The notes: a model not told the origin generated them from the sequence alone. A stretch of 64,000 bases of DNA from Streptomyces venezuelae (GCF_008642275.1 NZ_CP029189.1:1483001-1547000); one strand, 5' to 3'; positions 27,042 to 35,256 are shown, numbered from the stretch's first letter. Translations and numbers: made by a program.

Positions 27042-27854
27042 ATGGTGAGCACACAGGCGCACGGCAAGGCGACCGGGCCGGTGGCCGGGTTCCTGGAGAA
27101 CCCGGTCGTGGGCATGGCGCCCTGGATCATCTTCTCGCTGCTGGTCGGCCCGGGACGGTTCGAGCTCGCGGTCGGACTGGCCCTGGCCGTGTCGGTCGGC
27201 CTGACCCTGATGAGCCACCTGGTCAACCGCGGCACTTCCTGGAAGCTGCTGGAACTGGCCGACATCGTCTTCTTCGCCACCATGGCCGTGATCGGGGCCC
27301 TGGCGAGCGAGGGGACCCTGAACTGGCTGGAGACGTACGCGGGCGAAGTCGCCAACATCGCGCTGGCGGTGATCGCCTTCGGGTCGATGGCGGTCGGTAC
27401 GCCGTTCACCCTCCAGTACGCCCGCGAGCAGGTCGATCCGTCGCTCTGGCACACCCGCGGCTTCCTGCGGACCAACTACATGATCACGGGAGCCTGGGGC
27501 ATCGCCTTCCTCGTGGCGGCCGCCGCGGGAGCCTACGGGGATCTGGTCCTGCACAACCCGAACAACATCTGGACCGGCTGGGTCATCCAGATCCTGGCGA
27601 TCGTCGCCGCGGTGAAGTTCACCGTCTGGTACCCGGACGTCGCCCGCGCCCGAGGAGTCCGCGAGGCCGCCGGCCTGCCCCCCGAGCCCACACCGTGGGC
27701 CGGCTTCCTGGTGCCGCTGGCGGGTCTGCTCGTACCGATCGGCATCATCGTGCTGATCTTCGAGAACATGTGGTGGCTGGGTGTCGCCCTGATCGTGGTG
27801 GGCTCGCTCCTGACGAAGTCCCTCCAGTCACGGGCGACCCAGGAGCCCACCTGA
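27042..27854 (+). CDS. Polytopic membrane protein of unknown function
   Basis: About 270 residues with seven or so hydrophobic helices, including MAPWIIFSLLVGPGRFELAV, IVFFATMAVIGALAS and GFLVPLAGLLVPIGIIVLIF. An ordered loop reads GTPFTLQYAREQVDPSLWHT. I do not recognise a named transporter family. ATG at 27042 or the adjoining GTG at 27045 could start it; no strong ribosome site. The stop codon lies inside the stem of the following hairpin. Confidence 0.75.
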   Translation: MVSTQAHGKATGPVAGFLENPVVGMAPWIIFSLLVGPGRFELAVGLALAVSVGLTLMSHLVNRGTSWKLLELADIVFFATMAVIGALASEGTLNWLETYAGEVANIALAVIAFGSMAVGTPFTLQYAREQVDPSLWHTRGFLRTNYMITGAWGIAFLVAAAAGAYGDLVLHNPNNIWTGWVIQILAIVAAVKFTVWYPDVARARGVREAAGLPPEPTPWAGFLVPLAGLLVPIGIIVLIFENMWWLGVALIVVGSLLTKSLQSRATQEPT

Positions 27855-27894
27855 CGGCGGACTCCCGGGATCCGGCGGACGTCCCGTCCGTCAG
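27851..27894. terminator. Hairpin whose arms contain both convergent stop codons
   Basis: CTGACGG (27851-27857) pairs with CCGTCAG (27888-27894); the left arm includes the TGA of the membrane protein and the right arm the TGA of the secreted protein on the other strand. The interior CTCCCGGGA can pair further. Confidence 0.55.
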
Positions 27895-28241
27895 TGGCTG
27901 AACACGACCGAACGCAGCGTCAGCCGCTCCGAGCCGTAGCCGGTGCGGGGCCGCAGGGTGAAGTGGTCGCCCTCGCAGCCGGGCTCGGTGAACACCGTCG
28001 CCGTCGCGTCGGTCCGGTTGCGCGGCGAGTGCGCCGGGGAGCTGGCACCGGGGTCGGCGACCTCCGGCAGGGTGATGCACTCCTCGCCCACCGGGTCTTC
28101 GAGCACCACGCGCATCGGGCGGCCGTCGAGACCGCTGACGGTGTACTGGAACTCGCCGGTGGCGGCCGAGGCCGAGGCCGGGACGGTGAGCAGGAGGGTG
28201 AAGGCGCCGAAAGCGGCGACGGCGGCATGGCGAAGACGCAT
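27891..28241 (-). CDS. Small secreted protein
   Basis: 116 residues with a signal peptide (RHAAVAAFGAFTLLLTVPAS, cleavage near ASA-AT at about 26). The mature part of about 90 residues has two cysteines (EECITLPE and EPGCEGDHFTLRP) that probably form a disulfide. I recognise no family; the mature domain looks beta-rich. GAGGAG lies upstream of the ATG. Confidence 0.78.
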   Translation of the reverse strand: MRLRHAAVAAFGAFTLLLTVPASASAATGEFQYTVSGLDGRPMRVVLEDPVGEECITLPEVADPGASSPAHSPRNRTDATATVFTEPGCEGDHFTLRPRTGYGSERLTLRSVVFSH

Positions 28242-28390
28242 CAGGGGGTCTCCTCGTGTGGGGGGCGTGACACGTGCAGGAGCCACCTTTCCGGCGGGGC
28301 GGCCCCGGAGCACGGTCCGCCCCGTGCCGAATCGATCCGCCCTCGCTCGAACGGACGCGCACCCATGCGCCGGGTGTTCGGCAGATCACA

Positions 28391-28419
28391 GTGACGGACA
28401 CCGCGGCGCCTCCTACGAT
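28391..28419 (+). promoter_or_regulatory. Candidate sigma-70-type promoter for the thioesterase gene
   Basis: GTGACG at 28391-28396, a 17-nt spacer and TACGAT at 28414-28419, about 60 nt before the GTG start. Close to the TTGACN/TAGGAT pattern of housekeeping promoters in Streptomyces. Confidence 0.4.
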
Positions 28420-28479
28420 GCGTGATCGCTACAGCTACTTCCGTCCGCACCTTCCCGCCCGTACGAGGAGGCCGATCCC

Positions 28480-29283
28480 GTGACCACCGGCGCCGCCGCA
28501 CGCGAGAGCTACTACGAACGGACGGGCGAGCACCGCTACAAGCCCACGGCCCACGCGGGCGGTGCCTGGAACACCGACGAGCAGCACTTCAGCCCGCTCG
28601 CCGGCCTCGTGGTGCACGCCGTCGACGCCCACCTGGCGGACCGCCCCGAGCGGCCGGCGCTCGCCCGGATCAGCTACGACATCCTCGGCCGCATCGCCCT
28701 CGACGAGTGCGAGATCACCGTCGAGACCCTCCGCCCGGGCCGGACCATCGAACTCCTCGAAGCGACCGTGGTCATCGGCGGCCGTCCGGTGGTCCGCGCC
28801 CGCGCCTGGCTGCTGGCCACCCTGGACTCCTCTTCCGTCGCCGACAGCCCGCACGAGCGCCTCCCCGCCCCCGGCGAACTCGACGTCTGGGCGATGGAGG
28901 ACGCGTGGGACGGCGGCTACGTCTCCTCCGTCGAGGTGCGCCGCACGCCCCCGGCGCGTCGCGGCCGCACGGCGGCCTGGGTGTCCTCGCCCCTGGCCCT
29001 GGTCTCGGGCGAGCCCAGCAGCGCCCTCGCCTCGTACGTCGCCCTCGTCGACACCGCGAACGGCATCGCGGTCCAGCAGGACCCCACGGCGTGGATGTTC
29101 CCGAACCTCGACCTGACGATCCACCTGCACCGCCAGCCCCGCGGCCCGTGGACCGGCCTCGACACCACCGTCAGCTTCGGCCCGTCGGGGCAGGGGCTCA
29201 CCAGCAGCGTCCTGCACGACGTCGACGGCCCCGTCGGCCACGCAGAACAGATCCTCACGGTCCGCCCGCTCCGGGCGGACTAA
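28480..29283 (+). CDS. Thioesterase-family (double hotdog) protein
   Basis: 267 residues. SYYERTGEHRYKPTAHAGGAWN opens an acyl-CoA thioesterase-like (4HBT_3) protein; ARISYDILGRIALDECEITVE is the first hotdog core and PNLDLTIHLHRQPRGPWTGLDTTVSFGPSGQGL the second, the usual end of TesB-like proteins. Substrate unknown. GTG start with GAGGAG upstream. The stop codon overlaps that of the convergent LysR gene. Confidence 0.87.
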   Translation: MTTGAAARESYYERTGEHRYKPTAHAGGAWNTDEQHFSPLAGLVVHAVDAHLADRPERPALARISYDILGRIALDECEITVETLRPGRTIELLEATVVIGGRPVVRARAWLLATLDSSSVADSPHERLPAPGELDVWAMEDAWDGGYVSSVEVRRTPPARRGRTAAWVSSPLALVSGEPSSALASYVALVDTANGIAVQQDPTAWMFPNLDLTIHLHRQPRGPWTGLDTTVSFGPSGQGLTSSVLHDVDGPVGHAEQILTVRPLRAD

Positions 29284-30203
29284 GCCGTTCCCCTGGTCAG
29301 GGACAGCAGGTCACGGGCCGGGCCCGCCGGGCGGGATCCCGTCGGCCAGACCGCCCGCAGGGCGCGGTCGAGCGGCGCACCCGTCACCGGGACCTCCACG
29401 AGCCGCCGCGCTCCCAGTTCGTCCCCGACCGCCAGCTCCGACAGGACGCACGGCCCGGCGCCGCCCAGCGCCGCCGCCTTCACCGCCGTGGTCGACGCCA
29501 GTTCCAGCAGCGGCGCGGCCAGCCCGCCGGCCGCGGCCAGTGCGGCGTCCAGGACCTGTCGCGTACCGGACCCCCGCTCGCGCAGGATCAGCGGGGTCGC
29601 GGCCAGCTCCGCCGCCGTCACGCCCCGGGCCCGGCGCGCCCACGGGTGGCCCGGGGCCACCGCCACCACCAGCCGGTCCTGCGCGATCACCGCCGAATCC
29701 AGCCCCTCGGGAACGGTCAGCCCCTCCACGAAGCCGAGGTCGGCCTCGTGCGCGAGGACCCGCCTGGCGACCACCGCCGAGTTGCCGGCGTGCAGGGACA
29801 CCGCCGTGTCCGGGCGCTGCCCGCGCAGGGCGATCAGCCAGCCCGGCAGCAGGTACTCCGCGATGGTCATGCTCGCGGCCACCCGCAGACGCGAGTCCCG
29901 GCGCCCGCGCAGCGCCTGCGCCCCCGCATCGAAGGCCTCCGCAGCCTCCACCACCCGCCGGGCCCAGTCCGTGACGAGCGCGCCCTCGGCCGTCAGCGTC
30001 GACCCGCGCGGCGAGCGGTCCACCAGGGCCACGCCGAGCCGGGTCTCCATCGCCCGGATCCGGCTGCTGGCGGCGGGCTGGGTGATGCCGAGCCGCCGGG
30101 CCGCGCCGCTCAGACTGCCGACCCGTGCGACCGCGAGCAGCAGTTCCAGCGCGCCCAGGTCCGGTACCCGGTGCGCCAGCGGAACCCACTCCTCATTACC
30201 CAT
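29280..30203 (-). CDS. LysR-family transcriptional regulator
   Basis: 307 residues. The helix-turn-helix is near residues 20-75 (ELLLAVARVGSLSGAARRLG, then TQPAASSRIRAMETRLGVAL). The effector domain follows (LRVAASMTIAEYLLPGWLIA, DLGFVEG, LILRERGSGTRQVLDAA). It is divergent from the TDT transporter and very probably controls it. Its ATG lies inside the inverted repeat at 30200-30218, which suggests autorepression. Confidence 0.92.
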   Translation of the reverse strand: MGNEEWVPLAHRVPDLGALELLLAVARVGSLSGAARRLGITQPAASSRIRAMETRLGVALVDRSPRGSTLTAEGALVTDWARRVVEAAEAFDAGAQALRGRRDSRLRVAASMTIAEYLLPGWLIALRGQRPDTAVSLHAGNSAVVARRVLAHEADLGFVEGLTVPEGLDSAVIAQDRLVVAVAPGHPWARRARGVTAAELAATPLILRERGSGTRQVLDAALAAAGGLAAPLLELASTTAVKAAALGGAGPCVLSELAVGDELGARRLVEVPVTGAPLDRALRAVWPTGSRPAGPARDLLSLTRGTA

Positions 30204-30218
30204 AACATCAGTTTATGG
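30200..30218. promoter_or_regulatory. LysR-type operator candidate CCATAA-N7-TTATGG
   Basis: A perfect 6-bp inverted repeat with a 7-nt centre, containing a T-N11-A pattern. It covers the LysR start codon and lies 56 nt upstream of the TDT gene. Confidence 0.6.
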
Positions 30219-30273
30219 CCTCATAGGGAGATGGTCTCTGCCGCCCCGTCCGCGCAGGCCCGAGGCTGGATCC

Positions 30274-31392
30274 ATGGCCACCACCCTCGTGCGACCCCGC
30301 ACGCTCACCACTCCCGCGGTCCGGACCCACAAGGCCCCCGCCCTGCGGCACCTCGGCCCCAACTGGTACGCCTGCGTCATGGGCACGGCGATCCTCGCCG
30401 GCGCCGGCGCGACCCTCCCGTACCAGCTCCCCGGCCAGCGCGTGGCCTGCCAGCTCGTCTGGGCGCTGTCCGCCGTCCTCCTCGCCGTGCTGCTCGCGGC
30501 CCGCGCCGGGCACTGGCTCCACCACCGCGACCAGGCCCGCGCCCATCTCCTCGACCCCGCCGTCGCCCCCTTCTACGGCTGCCTCGCGATGGCACTGCTG
30601 GCCGTCGGCGGCGGCACCCTCACCGTCGGCAAGGACCTGATCGGCACCGGCCCCGCCGTCGCCGTGGACGCCGTGCTCTTCACCGCCGGCACCGCGATCG
30701 GCCTGGTCATGGCCGTGGCCGTGCCCTATCTGATGGTCGTACGGCACAAGGTCGAGCCCGGGCAGGCCACGCCCGTCTGGCTGCTCCCCCTGGTCGCCCC
30801 GATGGTGTCCGCCGCGCTCGGCCCGCTGCTGATACCCCACCTGCCCGCCGGCCAGCCCCGCGAGACCCTGCTGCTCGCCTGCTACGCCATGTTCGGGATC
30901 AGCCTGCTCGCCACCCTGCTGATGCTCCCCCTGATCTTCGGCCGGCTGGTCGTGGGCGGCCCCCTCCCCCTGGCCCTGACCCCGACGCTGTTCCTGGTCC
31001 TCGGCCCCCTCGGCCAGTCCACCACCGCCGTCAACCAGCTCGCCGACGTCGCCCCCGGGGCGATCGACGGCAGCTACGCGGGCGCGCTGGGTGCCTTCGC
31101 CGTCGTCTACGGGGTCCCCGTGATGGGCTTCGCCCTGCTGTGGCTGGCCCTGGCCACGGCCATGCTGGTCCGGGCCGCCCGGAACGGAATGGGATTCGCG
31201 ATGACCTGGTGGGCCCTGACCTTCCCCCTCGGCACCTGCGTCACCGGCGCCACCGGCCTGGCCCACCACACCGGCCTGACCGCCTACGCCTGGCTCGCCA
31301 CCGCCCTCTTCGCCGGCCTGCTGACCGCCTGGCTCCTGGCCGCGGCCCACACCCTCCGAGGCCTGCTCTCGGGCCGACTCCTGCCCCGCTAA
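30274..31392 (+). CDS. TDT-family (TehA/SLAC1-type) membrane transporter
   Basis: 372 residues with ten hydrophobic helices. LGPNWYACVMGTAILAGAGA is the characteristic first helix of the tellurite-resistance/dicarboxylate transporter family (includes sulfite and malate exporters and SLAC1-like channels). GPLGQSTTAVNQL and MGFAMTWWALTFPLGT are other family marks. Substrate undecided; sulfite or an organic acid are possible. ATG with GAGG 8 nt upstream. Controlled by the divergent LysR, by context. Confidence 0.87.
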   Translation: MATTLVRPRTLTTPAVRTHKAPALRHLGPNWYACVMGTAILAGAGATLPYQLPGQRVACQLVWALSAVLLAVLLAARAGHWLHHRDQARAHLLDPAVAPFYGCLAMALLAVGGGTLTVGKDLIGTGPAVAVDAVLFTAGTAIGLVMAVAVPYLMVVRHKVEPGQATPVWLLPLVAPMVSAALGPLLIPHLPAGQPRETLLLACYAMFGISLLATLLMLPLIFGRLVVGGPLPLALTPTLFLVLGPLGQSTTAVNQLADVAPGAIDGSYAGALGAFAVVYGVPVMGFALLWLALATAMLVRAARNGMGFAMTWWALTFPLGTCVTGATGLAHHTGLTAYAWLATALFAGLLTAWLLAAAHTLRGLLSGRLLPR

Positions 31393-31444
31393 CCCGCCGC
31401 GGGGCGGGTCCGAGTCGGCCTGCCGGGCCGGGATCCTGGCCCGG
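31392..31444 (+). terminator. Two tandem hairpins after the TDT gene
   Basis: ACCCGCC/GGCGGGT (31392-31409) begins at the last base of the stop codon; CCGGGCC/GGCCCGG (31423-31444) follows. Confidence 0.7.
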
Positions 31445-31473
31445 TGCGGGCCGGTCCGCGGGGCCGGGGAGGG

Positions 31474-31786
31474 GTGTCTCCTCGGCTCGGCGCGTGCGGG
31501 CGTGTCTCGGCAGTGCGCGGTGGTTGCGCGCTCGTCCTGCGGGGACACCCCTCCCCGTCCCCGCTCCCCAAGCGCCGGGGCGGCTTCGGGGCACGGGCCG
31601 GAGGTGCACGCCGTGGGGCGGCTCCGGGGCACTGCCGGGCACGGGTCGGGGGTTCTGGTGGGGCGGCTTCGGGGTGCTGTCGGAGCACTGCCGTGGGGTG
31701 GGGACACGGCGGAGTGTCCCCGCAGGACGAGCGCGCACCACCGGGTACAGCCGAGACATGCCGAACCGCGCGAGCCGAGGAGACAC
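31474..31786. repeat. 313-bp element with long imperfect terminal inverted repeats
   Basis: Bases 31474-31548 (75 nt) match the reverse complement of 31714-31786 (73 nt) at most positions; identical blocks include GTGTCTCCTCGGCTC and GCGCGCTCGTCCTGCGGGGA. The 165-nt centre holds degenerate direct repeats of GGGGCGGCTTCGGGG type. Frames across it give only Pro/Arg/Gly-rich text, so no gene is called. It looks like a non-autonomous repeat, possibly a MITE; no transposase is present. Confidence 0.7.
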
Positions 31787-31811
31787 TCCGGCGGGGCACC
31801 GCCCCACACCA

Positions 31812-31860
31812 CCCAGCCCCGCCGGCGCTTGAGGCGCGGGGCCCGGGGCAGCGCCCCGGA
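31812..31860. repeat. GC-rich intergenic palindromic repeat, copy 2
   Basis: Begins CCAGCCCCGCCGGCGCTTGA and ends GGGGCAGCGCCCCGG. Same family as 18022 and 35297. It ends 16 nt before the stop of the convergent BtuF-like gene and could serve as its terminator. Confidence 0.7.
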
Positions 31861-31876
31861 ACCACCGACCCGCCGA

Positions 31877-32608
31877 TCAGCGGGCGGCGCGCAACTGCTC
31901 GGCCAGGGCCGCCGGCGCCTCCGCCAGCGAGGGCCCGTACCACGTCAGATGCCTGCCGCTGACGAGAGCCGCCGGCAGGCCGGGAAACGCCTCCGGGCCG
32001 TCGCCCGCCGCGAAGGCGTACGGCTCGTCCGGCAGCACCACCAGGTCACAGCCGGCCGCCGCCAGCTCCTCCACCGGCACCCGGGGATACCGCTCCGGGT
32101 GCCCGGCGTAGACGTTGCGGACCCCGAGCCGCGCCAGCAGGTCCCCCGCGAAGGTGTCGCGGCCCAGCACCATCCACGGGCGCCGCCAGATCGGCACGAA
32201 GGCGGTGCGCGCGACGGCCGGTTCAGCCCGGGCCCACGCGCGCTCCGCGTCCGACAGCCACCCCGGCCTCGTCAGCCCCAGCGTCCCCACCAGCACCCGG
32301 TCCAGCTCGCGCAGCGCCTGCGGCAGGTCCCGGACCTCGGTGACCAGCACCTCCACGCCGGCCGCGCGCAGCGCCGCCAGGTCGGGGGCCCGGTTCTCCT
32401 CCTCGTTGGCGATCACCAGGTCCGGCCGGAGCTCCGCGATCCGCCGTACGTCGGGGTTCTTCGTCCCGCCGACCCGCACCGCGTCGCCGAGGTCGCCGGG
32501 ATGCGTGCACCAGTCGGTGACCCCCACCAGCAGCCCCGGCGCGCTCACGGCCACCGCCTCGGTCAGCGAGGGCACCAGCGAGACGACGCGCCGCACGACC
32601 CGCGCCAC
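31877..32608 (-). CDS. BtuF-like helical-backbone metal receptor without signal peptide
   Basis: 243 residues. VVSLVPSLTEAVAV opens the fold; VGVTDWCTHPGDL, VGGTKNPDVRRIAELRPDLVIANEEENR and WYGPSLAEAPAALAEQL are the class III periplasmic binding protein pattern used for corrinoids, heme or siderophores. There is no signal peptide or lipobox, so the protein should stay in the cytoplasm. GTG start 5 nt after the XRE-cupin stop, so the two are one operon. Confidence 0.82.
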   Translation of the reverse strand: MARVVRRVVSLVPSLTEAVAVSAPGLLVGVTDWCTHPGDLGDAVRVGGTKNPDVRRIAELRPDLVIANEEENRAPDLAALRAAGVEVLVTEVRDLPQALRELDRVLVGTLGLTRPGWLSDAERAWARAEPAVARTAFVPIWRRPWMVLGRDTFAGDLLARLGVRNVYAGHPERYPRVPVEELAAAGCDLVVLPDEPYAFAAGDGPEAFPGLPAALVSGRHLTWYGPSLAEAPAALAEQLRAAR

Positions 32609-32613
32609 CCCGC

Positions 32614-33264
32614 TCAGTGCCCCGGCGACGGCGGCTCGGACGTCGCGTGGATGTGCTCGCCCACCGCGACGACCAGGATCCGGGTGTCCTCGGTGACGGC
32701 CCGCCAGCGGTGGCGCACGCCGCCGGACAGGAACAGCGCGTCCCCGCTCTCCAGCCGGTACGCCCGCCCCTCCGCCTCTACCTGGCAGGCACCCTCGACC
32801 ACGTACATCAGTTCGTCGTTGCGGTGCTGGTACTCGCGTCCGGCGTCCTGGTCCCCGGTGAACTCCATCGCGTGCAGCTGGTGGTGCCCGCGCACCAGGG
32901 GCCGTACGCCCGGAAACGGCGTGAGCCCGGAGGCGTCACCGGCCCGTACGAGGTCCACCGTGCGCGCGGTGTCGGAGGCGGCCAGCAGCTCGACGGCCGT
33001 CGTCTCCAACGCGTCCGCGACCCGCTCCAGGGAGCGCATGCTGGGCCGGGCCCGCTCGTTCTCTATCTGACTCAGGAAGGGCACCGACAGACCGCTGCGC
33101 GCCGACACGGCGGCCAGCGTCAGGTGGAGCGCGCGGCGCCGCTTGCGCACGGCCACGCCCACCCGGAGCGGCTCCTTGCCGTCCTTGTCCTTGCTCTTGT
33201 CGTCCCTGTCGTTCAGCTTGCCGTCCATGCCATCGCTGCCGTCGGTGCCGTCCCTGTCGTTCAT
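32614..33264 (-). CDS. XRE regulator with C-terminal cupin domain
   Basis: About 216 residues. A low-complexity Asp/Lys-rich start of about 32 residues comes from a degenerate DNA repeat. Then HTH_3 (VAVRKRRRALHLTLAAVSAR, LSVPFLSQIENERARPSMRS) and a cupin (RNDELMYVVEGACQVEAEG, GDALFLSGGVRHRWRA). Such proteins sense a small ligand or metal. The ATG at 33264 is preferred to an in-frame codon 11 codons earlier. First gene of a pair with the BtuF-like protein; a short palindrome lies 43 nt upstream. Confidence 0.87.
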   Translation of the reverse strand: MNDRDGTDGSDGMDGKLNDRDDKSKDKDGKEPLRVGVAVRKRRRALHLTLAAVSARSGLSVPFLSQIENERARPSMRSLERVADALETTAVELLAASDTARTVDLVRAGDASGLTPFPGVRPLVRGHHQLHAMEFTGDQDAGREYQHRNDELMYVVEGACQVEAEGRAYRLESGDALFLSGGVRHRWRAVTEDTRILVVAVGEHIHATSEPPSPGH

Positions 33265-33306
33265 GTCGGGGCTGCCCTCCCCATGTCTGGCGCACATCGG
33301 TGTGCT

Positions 33307-33319
33307 GTAAGCACCTTAC
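33307..33319 (-). promoter_or_regulatory. Palindrome GTAAG-CAC-CTTAC upstream of the XRE gene
   Basis: A perfect 5-bp dyad with 3-nt centre, extended by GCTG and CAGC outside. Its position suits an autoregulatory site. The TAAGGT within it on the minus strand could also be a -10. Confidence 0.4.
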
Positions 33320-33445
33320 GCAGCAACGGGCTCCGGTTTCGCGTGCACGGCTGTTCCCGTACCCGTCCGCTCACTGTCCGTCGCGGCGCGGGGTGTCCGG
33401 TCGGCCGGGACGGCCGCCGGGGCGCGTTGCGGCATCATCGACTCC

Positions 33446-34369
33446 GTGACGACACGACGCCTGATGCTCCTGGACACCGCCTCCCTCTACTACCGCGCCT
33501 ACTTCGGTGTGCCGGACTCGGTGAAGGCCCCCGACGGCACCCCGGTCAACGCCGTACGCGGCCTGCTCGACTTCATCGGCCGCCTCGTCCAGGACCGCCG
33601 GCCGGACGATCTGGTGGCGTGCATGGACGCCGACTGGCGGCCGCACTGGCGGGTGGAGCTGATCCCCTCCTACAAGGCGCACCGGGTGGCCGAGGAGACC
33701 GGGACCGGACCGGACGTGGAGGAGACCCCGGACACGCTCGCCCCGCAGGTCCCGATCATCGAGGCGGCGCTGGACGCCTTCGGCATCGCCCGGGTCGGGG
33801 TCGCCGGTTACGAGGCGGACGACGTGATCGGCACGCTCACCGCCCGCGCGAGCGGCCCGGTGGACATCGTCACCGGCGACCGGGACCTGTACCAGCTGGT
33901 GGACGACGCCCGGCAGCGGCGGGTGCTGTACCCGCTCAAGGGCGTGGGGACCCTGCAGGTGACCGACGAGGCGTGGCTGCGCGAGAAGTACGGGGTGGAC
34001 GGCCCGGGTTACGCGGACCTGGCGCTGCTGCGCGGCGACCCCAGCGACGGCCTGCCGGGCGTCCCCGGCATCGGCGAGAAGACGGCGGCCAAACTCCTGG
34101 ACGCCTACGGCACCCTGGCCGGGATCATCGCGGCGGTCGACGACCCGAAGTCGAAGCTGACCCCGACCCAGCGCAAGCGGCTGGACGAGTCCCGCCCGTA
34201 TCTGGCGGTGGCTCCGAAGGTGGTCCGGGTGGCCTCGGACGTGCCGCTGCCGGCCTTCGACCCGACCCGTCCGACGTCCCCGGCGCAGCCCGAACTGGTG
34301 GATGCACTAGCCCATCGGTGGGGTCTGGGTGGCGCAGTCGCTCGCCTGAGCAGTGCACTGCGCCCCTGA
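33446..34369 (+). CDS. 5'-3' exonuclease (PolA exonuclease-domain protein)
   Basis: 307 residues, the stand-alone flap-endonuclease/5'-3' exonuclease fold. LMLLDTASLYYRAYFGVP starts the PIN-like domain; acidic metal ligands occur in ACMDADWRP, GYEADDVIGTL and TGDRDLYQL; the helix-hairpin-helix region is GDPSDGLPGVPGIGEKTA. It would process flaps or RNA-DNA ends in replication or repair, beside full-length PolA. GTG start; weak ribosome site. Confidence 0.92.
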   Translation: MTTRRLMLLDTASLYYRAYFGVPDSVKAPDGTPVNAVRGLLDFIGRLVQDRRPDDLVACMDADWRPHWRVELIPSYKAHRVAEETGTGPDVEETPDTLAPQVPIIEAALDAFGIARVGVAGYEADDVIGTLTARASGPVDIVTGDRDLYQLVDDARQRRVLYPLKGVGTLQVTDEAWLREKYGVDGPGYADLALLRGDPSDGLPGVPGIGEKTAAKLLDAYGTLAGIIAAVDDPKSKLTPTQRKRLDESRPYLAVAPKVVRVASDVPLPAFDPTRPTSPAQPELVDALAHRWGLGGAVARLSSALRP

Positions 34370-34375
34370 GGTGAT

Positions 34376-34395
34376 AACTTAGGTAAGGCTAAGTT
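34376..34395 (+). promoter_or_regulatory. Iron box (DmdR/IdeR type)
   Basis: AACTTAG-N6-CTAAGTT, a perfect 7-bp inverted repeat containing TTAGGTAAGGCTAAG, close to the TTAGGTTAGGCTAACC consensus of actinobacterial iron regulators. It lies 22 nt before the next gene start, so that gene should be induced by iron starvation. Confidence 0.85.
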
Positions 34396-34416
34396 TCATG
34401 GAGTCAGGGAGTCACC

Positions 34417-35256
34417 GTGGCAGAAGGACGCGCCCGTACCGTCGGCACCGCCGTTGTCGTACGCACCGAACGGCTGTCGCCGCACATGGTGCGGCTCGTG
34501 CTGGGCGGTGAGGGCCTCCGGGAGTTCGGCGCGGGCGAGTACACCGACCACTACGTCAAGCTGCTGTTCGCCCCGGCGGGCGTCAGCTATCCGGCACCGT
34601 GGGACCTCGACCGGATCCGCACGGACTTCCCCCGCGCGCAGTGGCCGCGCCAGCGCGCGTACACGGTTCGGAACTGGGACCCCGCGCACCTGGAGCTGAC
34701 CCTCGACTTCGTGGTCCACGGCGACGAGGGCCTGGCCGGCCCCTGGGCGGCGCGGGTGCAGCCGGGCGAGCTCGTACGCTTCCTCGGCCCGGGCGGCGCC
34801 TACGCCCCGGACCCGGCGGCCGGCTGGCACTTGCTGGTGGGTGACGAGAGTGCCCTGCCGGCGATCGCCGCCGCGATGGAGCGGATGCCGGCGGGCGCGC
34901 GGGTCCACGCCGTCGTCGAGATCGACGGCCCGGCCGACGAGCTGAAGATCGCCACTCCGGACGGCATCGTCCCGGTCTGGCTGCACCGCGGCGACCGCCC
35001 GGTCGGTGAGGCCCTGGTGGAGGCCGTCACGGCCATGGAGTTCCCCTCCTCGGACGTCCACGCCTTCGTCCACGGCGAGGCCGGATTCGTCCGGGACCTG
35101 CGCCGCCACCTGCGCATGGAGCGCGGTGTCCCGCGCGAGCGCCTGTCGATCTCGGGCTACTGGCGCCTGGGCGAGACGGACGAGGGCTGGCGCGCGATCA
35201 AGCGCGACTGGAACGCCTCGGTCGAGGCCGAACAGGAGCACCGCGCGGCCGCCTAA
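34417..35256 (+). CDS. Siderophore-interacting protein (ferric-siderophore reductase)
   Basis: 279 residues. FAD-binding domain with QRAYTVRNWDP (R-x-Y-T/S pattern) and a NAD(P)H-binding C-domain with LLVGDESALPAIAAAME, as in the ViuB/SIP family that reduces ferric siderophores in the cytoplasm to free iron. It ends with GYWRLGETDEGWRAIKRDW, typical of the family. GTG start with AGGGAG upstream and an iron box just before, which supports the role. Confidence 0.92.
   Translation: MAEGRARTVGTAVVVRTERLSPHMVRLVLGGEGLREFGAGEYTDHYVKLLFAPAGVSYPAPWDLDRIRTDFPRAQWPRQRAYTVRNWDPAHLELTLDFVVHGDEGLAGPWAARVQPGELVRFLGPGGAYAPDPAAGWHLLVGDESALPAIAAAMERMPAGARVHAVVEIDGPADELKIATPDGIVPVWLHRGDRPVGEALVEAVTAMEFPSSDVHAFVHGEAGFVRDLRRHLRMERGVPRERLSISGYWRLGETDEGWRAIKRDWNASVEAEQEHRAAA

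Noticed and set aside
31241..31962. Several overlapping frames in the repeat element (for example products rich in CGDTPP-like text)
   Set aside because: They arise from the inverted and direct repeats, have no ribosome sites and no domain-like sequence.
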